Assembly (NCBI RefSeq): GCF_014650775.1
Contig: NZ_BMVP01000015.1
Span: 62,001-126,000, forward strand
Source of the DNA: Streptomyces cirratus
GTDB lineage: Bacteria > Actinomycetota > Actinomycetes > Streptomycetales > Streptomycetaceae
Length of the DNA: 64,000 nucleotides
Direction of reading: 5' to 3'
A model generated the notes under the pieces. It saw only the letters and a list, made by a program, of their open reading frames with translations, ran no database searches and was not told where the DNA came from. Shown here in pieces: positions 25,131 through 33,720 of the stretch. The translations under genes were made by a program, and so were the position numbers. The stretch's first letter is position 1. Each line of letters starts with the position of its first letter.

Positions 25131-26003
25131 ATGAGCTGGTTCGAATCCCTAATCCTCGGTCTCGTCCAGGGGCTTACGGAGTTCCTCCCGATCTCCTCCA
25201 GCGCCCACCTCCGGCTGACCGCGGCATTCGCCGGCTGGCAGGACCCGGGCGCGGCCTTCACCGCGATCACCCAGATCGGCACCGAGGCCGCCGTGCTGAT
25301 CTACTTCCGCAAGGACATCGCGCGGATCGTCTCCGCCTGGTTCCGCTCGCTCTTCGACAAGTCGTTGCGCGGGGACCAGGACGCCAAGATGGGCTGGCTG
25401 GTGATCGTCGGTTCGATCCCGATCGGTGTGCTGGGCGTGACGCTCAAGGACGCGATCGAGGGCCCCTTCCGTGATCTGCGGCTGACCGCGACCACCCTCA
25501 TCGTGATGGGTATCGTGCTCGGCATCGCCGACCGGCTGGCGGCGCGCGACGAGGAGGGCGGCCGGCACCGCGCCGTGCGCGAGCGCAAGACGCTCAAGGA
25601 ACTCGGGGTCAAGGACGGTCTGATCTTCGGTCTCTGCCAGGCGATGGCGCTGGTGCCGGGTGTCTCCCGGTCCGGCGCGACGATCTCCGGCGGCCTGCTG
25701 ATGGGCTTCACCCGTGAGGCCGCGGCGCGTTACTCCTTCCTCCTCGCCATCCCGGCGGTATTGGCCTCGGGCGGCATGGAGTTGAAGAAGCTGGGCGAGG
25801 GCCAGGTGTCCTGGGGTCCGACGATCTTCGCCACGGTCATCGCCTTCGTCGTCGGTTACGTGGTGATCGCCTGGTTCATGAAGTTCATCTCCAGCAAGAG
25901 CTTCATGCCCTTCGTGGTGTACCGCATCCTGCTGGGCATCGCCTTGATCGTCTTGATCAGCATGAACGTGCTGAGCCCGCACGCGGGCGAATCGGCCGGT
26001 TAA
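25131..26003 (+). CDS. uppP: Undecaprenyl-diphosphatase UppP (BacA)
   Basis: 290-residue integral membrane enzyme that dephosphorylates undecaprenyl diphosphate to the carrier phosphate used for peptidoglycan; overproduction is known to give bacitracin resistance. Signature segments are GLVQGLTEFLPISSSAHLRL near the N-terminus, with catalytic glutamates and serines, and LVPGVSRSGATISGGLLMGF in the middle. AAGGACGAG lies upstream of ATG 25131. A strong hairpin follows at 26024-26057. The TVP38-like gene directly upstream may belong to the same transcript. Confidence 0.97.
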   Translation: MSWFESLILGLVQGLTEFLPISSSAHLRLTAAFAGWQDPGAAFTAITQIGTEAAVLIYFRKDIARIVSAWFRSLFDKSLRGDQDAKMGWLVIVGSIPIGVLGVTLKDAIEGPFRDLRLTATTLIVMGIVLGIADRLAARDEEGGRHRAVRERKTLKELGVKDGLIFGLCQAMALVPGVSRSGATISGGLLMGFTREAAARYSFLLAIPAVLASGGMELKKLGEGQVSWGPTIFATVIAFVVGYVVIAWFMKFISSKSFMPFVVYRILLGIALIVLISMNVLSPHAGESAG

Positions 26004-26023
26004 ATCACCGTTTCGCGTGAATC

Positions 26024-26057
26024 GGAGGCCGTGCGGGAACGTTCCCGGACGGCCTCC
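26024..26057 (+). terminator. Hairpin terminator after uppP
   Basis: GGAGGCCGTGCGGGAAC (26024-26040) and GTTCCCGGACGGCCTCC (26041-26057) form a nearly perfect 17-bp palindrome with one mismatch. Confidence 0.75.
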
Positions 26058-26115
26058 GCGTCGTTGTGCCTGTAAAGACCTGAGAGAACCGAAGGCGAAT
26101 TGCAGGGGGTGTCCC

Positions 26116-26292
26116 ATGCGTCGTGTGGTGTTGGAGCGTTTTCCGGCCGGGAGTCCGCGGGGAAGCTGGCCGGCCGAGGAGTACGCGGCCCAACGGATGC
26201 GCGAGGGCGTGCCGGCCGAGGTGGTGATGGACCTGGACAGTGACGCGTTCCTGGTCGTCGTGCGCCAGCGGGAGGCGCATTCCGGCCGCTGA
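26116..26292 (+). CDS. Small conserved-looking protein of unknown function
   Basis: 58 residues (MRRVVLERFPAGSPRGSWPA at the start, VVMDLDSDAFLVVVRQREA near the end). A GCAGGGGG ribosome site precedes ATG 26116, and the frame has normal Streptomyces codon bias. There is no signal or membrane segment. I do not recognise the family; the balanced charge and strand-rich C-terminus suggest a small folded cytoplasmic protein. Confidence 0.65.
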   Translation: MRRVVLERFPAGSPRGSWPAEEYAAQRMREGVPAEVVMDLDSDAFLVVVRQREAHSGR

Positions 26293-26360
26293 CCGGCCGG
26301 CGGGGATCAAGTCCGCGCATGCCCCTTGGCCTCGCGGCCGGGCGCCCGCACACTGACCCG

Positions 26361-26828
26361 ATGACGCAGCGTGTGGACCTCGCGACGGTGATGGACAGGC
26401 TGGCGATCGACGAGGTGGTGTCGGGGTACGCGGCGGCCGTGGACGACGGCGACTGGGACGGCTACCGGGCCCTTTTCACCCCGTCGGGCCGGGCGGACTA
26501 CCGGTCGGCCGGTGGGGTGGAGGGCCCGGCCGCGGAGGTCGCGGACTGGCTGGCGCGGACCATGACGCTGTTCCCCGTACGCCAGCACCTGATCGTCAAC
26601 CGGCTGATCCGGCTGGACGTCACCGACGGCGCGCCCGGTGACACGGCGCGGGTACGGGCCGACTTCCTCAACCCCATGCGGCTGGCCGACGCCGCGTCCG
26701 ACCCTGCCGTCACGGCTCCCAACTTCGTCGCCGCGGGCCGCTACGCCTTCGCCCTGGCCCGGACCCGCGATGGCTGGCGGCTCGCCGGGGTAACCGTGCA
26801 CGAGAAGTGGCGGCACCTGGCGGGCTGA
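26361..26828 (+). CDS. SnoaL-like / NTF2-fold protein
   Basis: 155 residues with the cone-shaped SnoaL_4 pattern: VMDRLAIDEVVSGYAAAVDD, GDWDGYRALFTPSGRADY, then QHLIVNRLIRLDV and WRLAGVTVHEKW. Members include cyclases, dehydratases and ligand-binding proteins, so no reaction can be assigned. ATG 26361 is taken as the start because the hallmark helix begins just after it. The stop lies 38 bp before the lnt start on the same strand. Confidence 0.85.
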   Translation: MTQRVDLATVMDRLAIDEVVSGYAAAVDDGDWDGYRALFTPSGRADYRSAGGVEGPAAEVADWLARTMTLFPVRQHLIVNRLIRLDVTDGAPGDTARVRADFLNPMRLADAASDPAVTAPNFVAAGRYAFALARTRDGWRLAGVTVHEKWRHLAG

Positions 26829-26866
26829 TCCGCCCCGGCCGTCCGACACTGGAAGCGGAGGCGTCC

Positions 26867-28423
26867 ATGGTCGCGGAGCTCAACGGGTGGTGGCGTGCGG
26901 GCGCCGCGGTCGCGGCGGGCGCCCTGCCCGCGCTGGCCTTCCCCGCTCCGGCGCTGTGGTGGTTCGCCTACGTCGCCCTCGTGCCGTGGATGCTGCTGCT
27001 GAGGTCCGCCCCCACCGGGCGGCGCGCCGCCCTGGAAGGCTGGCTCGGCGGCACGGGGTTCGTCTTCGCCGTCCACCACTGGCTGCTGCCGAGCCTGCAC
27101 GTGTTCCTGTTCCTGCTGGCGGCCCTGCTCGGTGCGCTCTGGATCCCCTGGGCGCTGCTGGTGCGGGAGTTCCTCGGCGGGGTCCCGGCGGGCGGGCGCG
27201 CGGGCGCGGCGCTGGTCCTCGTACCGGCGGGGTGGCTGGTGCCGGAGCTGGTCCGGTCCTGGCAGGGGCTGGGCGGGCCGTGGGGGTTGCTGGGGGCCAG
27301 CCAGTGGCAGGTACCGCCTGCGCTGGTGCTGGCGTCGGTGGGCGGCGTGTGGCTGGTGAGCCTGCTGGTGGTGGCGGTGAACTGTGCGCTGGCGATGCTG
27401 GTCGCGGTGCCGGGGGCGCGGCTTGCGGCGGTGGCGGGGGTGACGGGGTGTGCGGTGCTGACCGGGGCGGTGTGGCTCTGGGTACCGCGGCCGCAGGTGT
27501 CGGGCGCGCTGCGGGTGGCAGTCGTACAGCCGGGTCCGGTCGCGGACGGCCCCGACAGCACGGAGCGGCGTTTCGCGGCCGGGGAGCGGCTGACCCGGGA
27601 GCTGGCCGGGGCGCCGCCGGGCCGGCGCCCGGACCTGGTGGTCTGGGGCGAGAGCAGCGTCGGCGAGGACCTGGCGGCCCGGCCGGACCTGGCCCGGCGG
27701 CTCATGGCGCTGTCGGCGCAGGTGGGGGCTCCGCTGCTGGTCAACGTCGACGCGCCGCGCAGTGACCGGCCCGGGATATACAAGAGTTCCGTGCTCATCG
27801 GTCCCGACGGGCCGACCGGGAACCGGTACGACAAGATGCGGCTGGTGCCGTTCGGGGAGTACATACCGGCGCGGTCCCTGTTCGGCTGGGCCACCTCGGT
27901 CGGCAAGGCCGCGGGCGAGGACCGGATGCGCGGTGACGCCCCCGCCCTGATGGACCTGGCGGGCCGCCCGGGGGTGCGGCTGGGACCGCTGATCTGCTTC
28001 GAGTCCGCCTTTCCCGACATGAGCCGGCGACTGACCCGCGACGGGGCCGCGCTGCTCGTCACCCAGTCGTCGACCTCCAGCTTCCAGGACAGCTGGGCGC
28101 CGGCCCAGCACGCTTCGCTGGCCGCCCTGCGGGCGGCAGAGGACGGCCGCCCGGTGGTGCACGCCACCTTGACCGGGATCAGCGAGGTCCACGGCCCCTC
28201 CGGGGAGCGGATCGGGCCGGCCCTGCCCACCTCGGCGAGCGCGGCGGCCGTGTACGAGGTTCCGCTCGCCCGGGGCACGACGCCCTACGTGCGCTTCGGG
28301 GACTGGCCGGTGGGCTCGGCGCTCGCCGCCCTGGCCGCGTACTGTGCGGCGCGGGCGGCGCGTTCGCTCAGGAGGCCTGCTCCAGAGCCGAGCGCACCAC
28401 CCGCTCGCACAGTTCATGGGTGA
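26867..28423 (+). CDS. lnt: Apolipoprotein N-acyltransferase
   Basis: 518 residues: about 180 residues of transmembrane segments (WWFAYVALVPWMLLL, HVFLFLLAALLGALWIPWA), then a periplasm-facing nitrilase domain. The catalytic Glu-Lys-Cys triad is visible as LVVWGESSV, YDKMRLVPFGEYIP and LICFESAFPD. The enzyme adds the third acyl chain to lipoproteins. GGAAGCGGAGG precedes ATG 26867. Its last 56 bases overlap the convergent oxidoreductase gene. Streptomyces commonly have two lnt paralogues, so which one this is cannot be told. Confidence 0.94.
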   Translation: MVAELNGWWRAGAAVAAGALPALAFPAPALWWFAYVALVPWMLLLRSAPTGRRAALEGWLGGTGFVFAVHHWLLPSLHVFLFLLAALLGALWIPWALLVREFLGGVPAGGRAGAALVLVPAGWLVPELVRSWQGLGGPWGLLGASQWQVPPALVLASVGGVWLVSLLVVAVNCALAMLVAVPGARLAAVAGVTGCAVLTGAVWLWVPRPQVSGALRVAVVQPGPVADGPDSTERRFAAGERLTRELAGAPPGRRPDLVVWGESSVGEDLAARPDLARRLMALSAQVGAPLLVNVDAPRSDRPGIYKSSVLIGPDGPTGNRYDKMRLVPFGEYIPARSLFGWATSVGKAAGEDRMRGDAPALMDLAGRPGVRLGPLICFESAFPDMSRRLTRDGAALLVTQSSTSSFQDSWAPAQHASLAALRAAEDGRPVVHATLTGISEVHGPSGERIGPALPTSASAAAVYEVPLARGTTPYVRFGDWPVGSALAALAAYCAARAARSLRRPAPEPSAPPARTVHG

Positions 28424-29273
28424 GCAGGGCGTCGCGGGCGCTCGGGACGCGGCCCGCGCCGACGGCTTCCAGGAAGGCGTCCACGACCTGTTCGATGCCG
28501 CGCTGGCGGGCGACCGGCACCCAGTCGCCGCGTCGGCGCACGGTCGGCTGGCCGCGGTGGTCGATGACCTCGGCGAGGTTGACGACCTGCCGTTTGGTGT
28601 CCTGCCCGGCCACCTCCAGGACCTCCTCGGTGGAGCCGGAGAGGCGGTTCATGACGCCGAGGGCGGTGAACCCGTCGCCGGACATCTGGAGGACCACCTG
28701 GTGCATCAGCCCCTCGCGGACCACGGCCCGCACGTCGATGTGATCGGCTTCGCCGGGCAGCAGGAAGCGCAGGGTGTCGACGACGTGGATGAAGTCGTCC
28801 AGGACGAGGGTGCGCGGGTCCTCGGGCAGGCCGACCCGGTTCTTCTGCATGATGATCAGATCGCGCGGGTGGTCGGCGCACTGCGCGTAGGCGGGTGCGT
28901 GGCGGCGGTTGAAGCCGACGGTGAGGCCGGCCCCGCGCGCCTCGGCCAGTTCGACGAGCGCCCGGGACTCTTCCAGCTCGTAGGCCAAGGGCTTGTCCAC
29001 GTACGTCGGTACGCCGGCCTCCAGCAGCCGGGTCACGATCTCGGGGTGGACCGCGGTGGGCGCGTGGACGAAGGCCGCGTCGAGTCCCTGGGCGATCAGC
29101 GCGTCGAGGCCGGTGTGCCGGTGTTCGGCGGGGACGTGGTACGCGTCGCCGATCCGCCGCAGTGTGGCGTGGGTCCGGGTCTGCAGGTGCAGCTCGACTC
29201 CGGGCCGGGCGGTGAGGACGGGCAGGTACGCCTTCTGGGCGATGTCGCCGAGTCCGATGACGCCGACCTTCAC
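28368..29273 (-). CDS. Gfo/Idh/MocA-family oxidoreductase
   Basis: 301 residues. The Rossmann nucleotide motif GVIGLGDIAQKAYLP opens the protein, followed by DAAFVHAPTAVHPEIV, the family signature VPTYVDKPLAYELEE (EKP-like, with DKP) and the C-terminal domain from about 125. These NAD(P)-dependent enzymes oxidise or reduce sugars, inositols and similar compounds; the substrate is unknown. The gene converges on lnt and overlaps it by 56 bp, a long convergent overlap. A GGAGGTACC-like site lies just upstream of ATG 29273. Confidence 0.9.
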   Translation of the reverse strand: MKVGVIGLGDIAQKAYLPVLTARPGVELHLQTRTHATLRRIGDAYHVPAEHRHTGLDALIAQGLDAAFVHAPTAVHPEIVTRLLEAGVPTYVDKPLAYELEESRALVELAEARGAGLTVGFNRRHAPAYAQCADHPRDLIIMQKNRVGLPEDPRTLVLDDFIHVVDTLRFLLPGEADHIDVRAVVREGLMHQVVLQMSGDGFTALGVMNRLSGSTEEVLEVAGQDTKRQVVNLAEVIDHRGQPTVRRRGDWVPVARQRGIEQVVDAFLEAVGAGRVPSARDALLTHELCERVVRSALEQAS

Positions 29274-29357
29274 CGGGTACCTCCTGGTTGCTTCCTTGGG
29301 GGACGCTCGCAGCTTAATCCCTGGTGGCAGGGGCCGTGTTCGCAGAAGATGGGCACC

Positions 29358-29879
29358 ATGACCAGTTCTGGATCACACCGTGACGAGCCCTCCACCACCG
29401 CGAACGAGCGGGAGATGCTGGACGGCTGGCTCGACTACCACCGTTCCACCCTCGCCTGGAAGTGCGAGGGCCTCAAGGACGAGCAGCTGCGCAGCACTCC
29501 GCTCCTGCCCTCCGAGCTGAGCCTGCTGGGGCTCGTACGCCACATGGCGGAGGTGGAGCGGTACTGGTTCCGGGAGATCATGCTGGGCGCGGACCTGCCG
29601 GAGCTGTACTCCACGAGTGAAGACCCCGACGGGGACTTCCACTTCACGGATGAGGATTCCTGGTCGGAGTCCGAGGAGGTCTGGCAGACGGAGGTCGAGC
29701 TGGCCCGGCAGGCCGCCGCGGGCCATTCCCTGGACCTGGTGTCGGACCCCGGGAGCCACCACCGCGGCGAGGTGTTCAGCCTGCGCTGGGTCTACAACCA
29801 CATGATCGAGGAGTACGCGCGCCACAACGGCCACGCGGATCTGCTGCGCGAGCACATCGACGGCGCCACCGGCGAGTAG
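29358..29879 (+). CDS. DinB-like (DUF664, mini-circle protein) family
   Basis: 173 residues. The four-helix DinB fold is recognised by MLDGWLDYHRSTLAWKCEGL, LLGLVRHMAEVERYWFRE and the C-terminal VYNHMIEEYARHNGHADLLR, which supplies the metal-binding histidines. The DUF664 group is close to the 'mini-circle' protein of Streptomyces; many members use thiols such as mycothiol. ATG 29349, three codons upstream, is an equally possible start; I take 29358. No operon partner is apparent. Confidence 0.88.
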   Translation: MTSSGSHRDEPSTTANEREMLDGWLDYHRSTLAWKCEGLKDEQLRSTPLLPSELSLLGLVRHMAEVERYWFREIMLGADLPELYSTSEDPDGDFHFTDEDSWSESEEVWQTEVELARQAAAGHSLDLVSDPGSHHRGEVFSLRWVYNHMIEEYARHNGHADLLREHIDGATGE

Positions 29880-30051
29880 GGCCCCGGGCGGGCGGTGTCA
29901 GCCTGCGGCAACTCCACGGCCGGTGCCGGCCTGCGGCACCTGCGCGGCGGGCGTCAACCTGCGGCGCCTCGGCGGCCGGCCGTCACCCGTGCGGGGGCAA
30001 TATCCGCTCCTGGTTTTCGCAACCGGGTCCCCGCACAGCAGAGTTGCCCGG

Positions 30052-30576
30052 GTGCATCCAACCCGAACCACGACGAAACTGCTGCTCGGAGTGGCCTGTG
30101 CCGTTTCGGCCGTCTCCGGCTGTGTGAACGTGAGCCCGACCGCGACCCAGCCTGCGGGCACCTCCACGGGGCTGCCGCCCCACCACGAGCCGCACGGCGG
30201 GCCGGGGGCCGCGGTGGTGGTCCAGGCTCCCGCCCTGGAGGCGTTGAAGACGCTGCCGCGGGAGTCCGCGCGTCCGGCGGCTTCGGGGAGCTCCCGCCTG
30301 CCGGCCCCCCGCTCCTCGGGCCGGGCTCCGGCGGGGCCCGAGGAGGCCGCGCCGCCCGTTCCCGACATCCCCGAGCCCCGGCGGCCCGCGAAGGCGGCGG
30401 CCGGGCACCCCGGGGGCCTGCCCGGCCCCTCGGGGCGCGGGGCGGAGGCCGGCCGTGAACTGATGCGGGAGCTTCCGGTCCGCCCGGCCGACGTGTGCGC
30501 CCTCGGGCGGCGGCACGGGCGCTGGCACCCGGACAGCCCGGAGGCCCGGATCTGCTCGGGCGTGCACGGCGGGTGA
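30052..30576 (+). CDS. Putative lipoprotein, Pro/Ala/Gly-rich
   Basis: 174 residues from GTG 30052. A basic start (MHPTRTTTK) and hydrophobic run LLLGVACAVSAVSGC end in a VSGC lipobox, so the mature protein would be lipid-anchored at Cys25. The mature part is mostly low-complexity Pro/Ala/Gly/Arg, with two cysteines in the last 30 residues (VRPADVCALGRRHGRW, ARICSGVHGG) that might form a disulfide. A longer frame begins at 29923 but would bury the signal peptide. Function unknown. Confidence 0.68.
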   Translation: MHPTRTTTKLLLGVACAVSAVSGCVNVSPTATQPAGTSTGLPPHHEPHGGPGAAVVVQAPALEALKTLPRESARPAASGSSRLPAPRSSGRAPAGPEEAAPPVPDIPEPRRPAKAAAGHPGGLPGPSGRGAEAGRELMRELPVRPADVCALGRRHGRWHPDSPEARICSGVHGG

Positions 30577-30604
30577 CCCCGCACCCGGGTCCGCTCGCCG
30601 GGGT

Positions 30605-31081
30605 CTACGGCCCCTGCTCGGGGAACGGCCGGGGCGGGGCGCCCGGGTCCGCCTCGAGCCGGCGCTCCAGCCGGGCGATGGCCGCCCGCACCCCGTTGCC
30701 GTAGCCGTCGTCGGCCAGCGCGCCGGTGGCGGCCCGGGCCCGCGCGAGGTGGACCCGGGCGGCTTCGGGACGGCGCAGCTTCACGTAGTCGGCGGCCAGG
30801 CTCAGGTGCAGCGACGGGTAGAACACCCGGACCGCGTGGTGCGGCTGCGGCCGCGCGGGCGGCCCGTCCGCGATCCGCTCGGCGACGCTCAGGGCCCGCA
30901 GGTCCCAGGCCAGTTCGTCGGCGGGGTCGTCCTGGGCGTCGGCCATGTAGTGCGCGAGGGTGCAGCGGTGGAGCAGGTCGCCGCCCTCGCCGATCTCGGA
31001 CCAGATCTCGCCCAGCCGGTTGCGGGCCTCCTCGCGGTCGCCGGCGTGCAGCAGGATGACCGCCTGGCCGATCCTTGTCAT
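30605..31081 (-). CDS. TPR-like uncharacterised protein
   Basis: 158 residues built of helical pairs (IGQAVILLHAGDREEARNRL, then LHRCTLAHYMADAQDDPADE, then LHLSLAADYVKLRRPEAARV) typical of tetratricopeptide-like repeats that mediate protein contacts. ATG 31081 is chosen because GGAGGA lies 8 bases upstream; a longer frame from 31162 lacks a ribosome site. It lies just downstream of ung on the same strand, with a 131-bp gap, so co-transcription is uncertain. Confidence 0.8.
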   Translation of the reverse strand: MTRIGQAVILLHAGDREEARNRLGEIWSEIGEGGDLLHRCTLAHYMADAQDDPADELAWDLRALSVAERIADGPPARPQPHHAVRVFYPSLHLSLAADYVKLRRPEAARVHLARARAATGALADDGYGNGVRAAIARLERRLEADPGAPPRPFPEQGP

Positions 31082-31212
31082 GACGGCGTCCTCCGACGCC
31101 TCCCGCTGCTCCGTCAACGCGACCTCCGGCTGCATCCGCCAGACCTGCTCCGGTCTGATCATCAAGACGCTAACCGGAGCAACCGGCTCAGGCACCGAGG
31201 CGCGGTGTGGCG

Positions 31213-31890
31213 TCAGCCCAGGTCCGGAATCCGCCAGTCGATCGGCTCATGGCCCTGCGCGGCGACGGCCTCGTTGATCTGCGTGAAGGGCCGGGACCCG
31301 AAGAACTTCTTGGCCGACAGCGGGGAGGGGTGGGCCCCCTTGACGATCACGTGCCGCTCCTCGTCGATCAACGGGATCTTCTTCTGGGCGTAGGCGCCCC
31401 AGAGCACGAAGACGACCGGGTCGGGGCGGGCGGAGACGGCGCGGATCACCGCGTCGGTGAACTTCTCCCAGCCCTTGCCCTTGTGGGAGTTGGGCTCGGC
31501 CTCACGGACGGTGAGCACCGCGTTGAGCAGCAGGACTCCCTGCTCGGCCCACGGCATCAGATATCCGTTGTCGGGGACGGGCAGCCCGAGCTCCTCCTTC
31601 ATCTCCTTGTAGATGTTGCGCAGCGAGGGCGGGGTCTTCACGCCGGGCCGCACGGAGAAGCACAGGCCGTGGCCCTGGCCGGCGCCGTGGTACGGGTCCT
31701 GGCCGAGGACCAGCACCTTCACCTTGTCGAACGGCGTGGCCTCCAGGGCCGCGAACACCTGCTCGTGGGGCGGGTAGACCGGCCCGTTGGCCCGCTCCTT
31801 CTCGACGAACTCCAGGAGCTCTTGGAAGTAGGGCTGGTCCTGCTCCCCGCCGATCGCGGGGAGCCAGGACTCGGGCAGCATCTGGCTCAC
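31213..31890 (-). CDS. ung: Uracil-DNA glycosylase, family 1
   Basis: 225 residues. Family-1 UDG excises uracil from DNA to start base-excision repair. The catalytic water-activating loop GQDPYH gives Asp65, the Pro-rich loop is KTPPSLRNIYKE, LLLNAVLTVRE is the uracil-specificity segment, and GAHPSPLSAKKF is the leucine/minor-groove loop. GTG 31890 is supported by GGAGGA upstream. Length is standard. It has no inhibitor gene nearby. Confidence 0.97.
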   Translation of the reverse strand: MSQMLPESWLPAIGGEQDQPYFQELLEFVEKERANGPVYPPHEQVFAALEATPFDKVKVLVLGQDPYHGAGQGHGLCFSVRPGVKTPPSLRNIYKEMKEELGLPVPDNGYLMPWAEQGVLLLNAVLTVREAEPNSHKGKGWEKFTDAVIRAVSARPDPVVFVLWGAYAQKKIPLIDEERHVIVKGAHPSPLSAKKFFGSRPFTQINEAVAAQGHEPIDWRIPDLG

Positions 31891-31987
31891 GTCTACATCC
31901 TCCGGTACAGGTCCGTGAAACTGCGTGGTGCAACTGGACCGAACCTATACGCAGGCACTGACAACGCCCGTGGCCGGGGAGCGGGGG

Positions 31988-33568
31988 CTACCAGCTGGTC
32001 TTGCGGTACAGCTCCCACATCTGCATGACGGTCTGCGGGTCCAGGGCCCGCTCGGCGCCCGCGACGTCCTCCCGCGCGGCCACGTACAGCTTGCCCTGCC
32101 ACAGCGGCAGCAGCCGCGCGTCCTTGGCGAAGGTCTGCTGCGCCTGCTCGAACTCCCTGACTCCGGCCGAGCGGTCGCTCTCGCGGCGGGACTTGGGCAG
32201 CAGGTCGTTGAGGATGTCGGCCGGCTCGTACGGGGTGCCGACCGCGTTCTCCTTGCCGACGAACGGCGCGATGAAGTTGTCGGGGTCGGGGAAGTCGGGG
32301 AACCAGCCTCGCCCGAAGACGGGGAACTCGCCGTTCTTGTAGCCGTCCTGGAACTCGATCCAGGGCTTGCTGCGCAGGGTGATCTTGAAGAGGAGGCTCT
32401 CGTCCAGCTGGCGCTTGAGTTCGGTGAACTCGTCAGCGGTGGAGGAGCCGTACCGGTCGGTGGTGTACCAGAAGGTCAGCTCCACCGGCTGGGTGATCCC
32501 CGCGTCCCTGAGGGTCTTCCTGGCGGCGTCGACGTTCGGCTGGCCGTACATGTCGTAGAACGGCGTCTTGTGGCCGAGGACCCCCTTGGGGACCATCGAG
32601 TACAGCGGCTCGGCCGTGCCCTGGTAGACCTTGGAGACGAGGGCGCCGCGGTCGATGGTCTGGGCGATCGCCTGGCGCACGGCCGGCTTGGCGGCCTGCG
32701 GGTCCTTCGGGTTGAAGACCAGGTAGCGGATCTCGGAGCCGACGTTCTCCACGACCTGGACGCCCTGGTCGTGCGAGGCGGGGCTCTGGAGGTCCTTGAT
32801 CTCGGCGGCGGACAGGCCTCGGTAGGTGGCGTCGATCTCCTTGTCCTTGAGCGCCGCGACCATCTTCTTGGAGTCCGCGAAGTAGCGGATGGTCACGTTG
32901 TCGTTGCGCCGGTTGGCGAAGCCCACATAGCTGTCGTTGCGGCCGAGGACCGCCTCGCCGTCCTTGTACGACGTCAGGACGTACGGGCCGGAACCGGTCG
33001 TCTTGCCGTCCTTGCGGACCTTGTCGGCGGGGTACTCGCCGGGCGGTACCAGCGAGGCGGCGGGCGAGCCGAGGACGAAGGGGAAGGTCGCGTCGGGGGT
33101 CTTCAAGTGGAAGACGACGGTCAGCGCGTCCGGCGTCTCGATCTTGTCCAGGCTGCCGAACAGGTCCTTCGGGCCGTTCTTGGAGGCGATGGTCCGGATG
33201 CGGTCCAGGGAGTGCTTGACGGCCTTGGAGTCGAGCGCCTCGCCGTTGGAGAACTTGAGCCCCTTGCGCAGCGTGCAGCGGTAGGACTCGTTGGCGGAGT
33301 CGGTGAACTCACAGCCCTGGGCGGCGTCCGGCTCGGGCTTGGTGCTGCCGGTGGGGAAGGCCAGCAGGGTCTGGTAGATGTTCCGGTACAGCTCCCAGGA
33401 GCCGTCCCAGGCCGCAGCCGGGTCGAGCGTGCTCGGCTTGCTCGTCGTGCCGACCACGATCGGCTTCTTGTCGGCACCGCTGTCATCGGAAAGCAGACCG
33501 CATCCGGCGAGCAGGGATATGGACGCAAGGGCTGCAGTGATCTGCAGGCATCTGGTCCGGTTGAACAC
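31988..33568 (-). CDS. Orphan ABC substrate-binding lipoprotein (family 5, peptide type)
   Basis: 526 residues. The signal peptide ends in a LLAGC lipobox; the mature protein is an SBP_bac_5 solute-binding protein (TLDPAAAWDGSWELYRNIYQ, YRCTLRKGLKFSNGEALDSK, ending in VMQMWELYRKTSW), which captures oligopeptides or related solutes for an ABC importer. GTG 33568 is preferred over GTG 33574 because GAGGAG is 7 rather than 1 base away. No permease or ATPase genes adjoin it, so it may serve a shared or distant transporter. A promoter with an inverted repeat across its spacer lies upstream. Confidence 0.92.
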   Translation of the reverse strand: MFNRTRCLQITAALASISLLAGCGLLSDDSGADKKPIVVGTTSKPSTLDPAAAWDGSWELYRNIYQTLLAFPTGSTKPEPDAAQGCEFTDSANESYRCTLRKGLKFSNGEALDSKAVKHSLDRIRTIASKNGPKDLFGSLDKIETPDALTVVFHLKTPDATFPFVLGSPAASLVPPGEYPADKVRKDGKTTGSGPYVLTSYKDGEAVLGRNDSYVGFANRRNDNVTIRYFADSKKMVAALKDKEIDATYRGLSAAEIKDLQSPASHDQGVQVVENVGSEIRYLVFNPKDPQAAKPAVRQAIAQTIDRGALVSKVYQGTAEPLYSMVPKGVLGHKTPFYDMYGQPNVDAARKTLRDAGITQPVELTFWYTTDRYGSSTADEFTELKRQLDESLLFKITLRSKPWIEFQDGYKNGEFPVFGRGWFPDFPDPDNFIAPFVGKENAVGTPYEPADILNDLLPKSRRESDRSAGVREFEQAQQTFAKDARLLPLWQGKLYVAAREDVAGAERALDPQTVMQMWELYRKTSW

Positions 33569-33602
33569 GTGCACGCTCCTCGATCAGCCAGGGGTGCGGC
33601 AG

Positions 33603-33652
33603 ACCCTACCGCAGTGCCTCACAAATCCAATGGGCAGGTTTCGTGAGGCACT
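33603..33652 (-). promoter_or_regulatory. Promoter and operator of the solute-binding lipoprotein gene
   Basis: On the minus strand TTGGAT (33630-33625), a 16-bp spacer and TAGGGT (33608-33603) form a plausible promoter. AGTGCCTCAC (33613-33622) and its inverse GTGAGGCACT (33643-33652) are perfect 10-bp arms, one inside the spacer, which is a typical repressor arrangement. The regulator is unknown. Confidence 0.55.
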
Positions 33653-33676
33653 TGACCGATTTCATGCACATTCGAT

Positions 33677-33709
33677 ACGCATTTGCCTCCCTTTGGGAGG
33701 CAAATGCGT
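33677..33709. terminator. Perfect 15-bp hairpin after the SDR gene
   Basis: ACGCATTTGCCTCCC (33677-33691), loop TTT, and GGGAGGCAAATGCGT (33695-33709). It lies 12 bp beyond the stop of the SDR gene and upstream of the lipoprotein promoter, so it probably insulates the two units. Its lower GC makes it stand out from its surroundings. Confidence 0.8.
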
Positions 33710-33720
33710 CCGTTTATCGG

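Noticed and set aside
31988..33568. Complete peptide ABC importer operon
   Set aside because: Only the solute-binding lipoprotein is present; neighbours are ung and an SDR gene, with no permease or ATPase.
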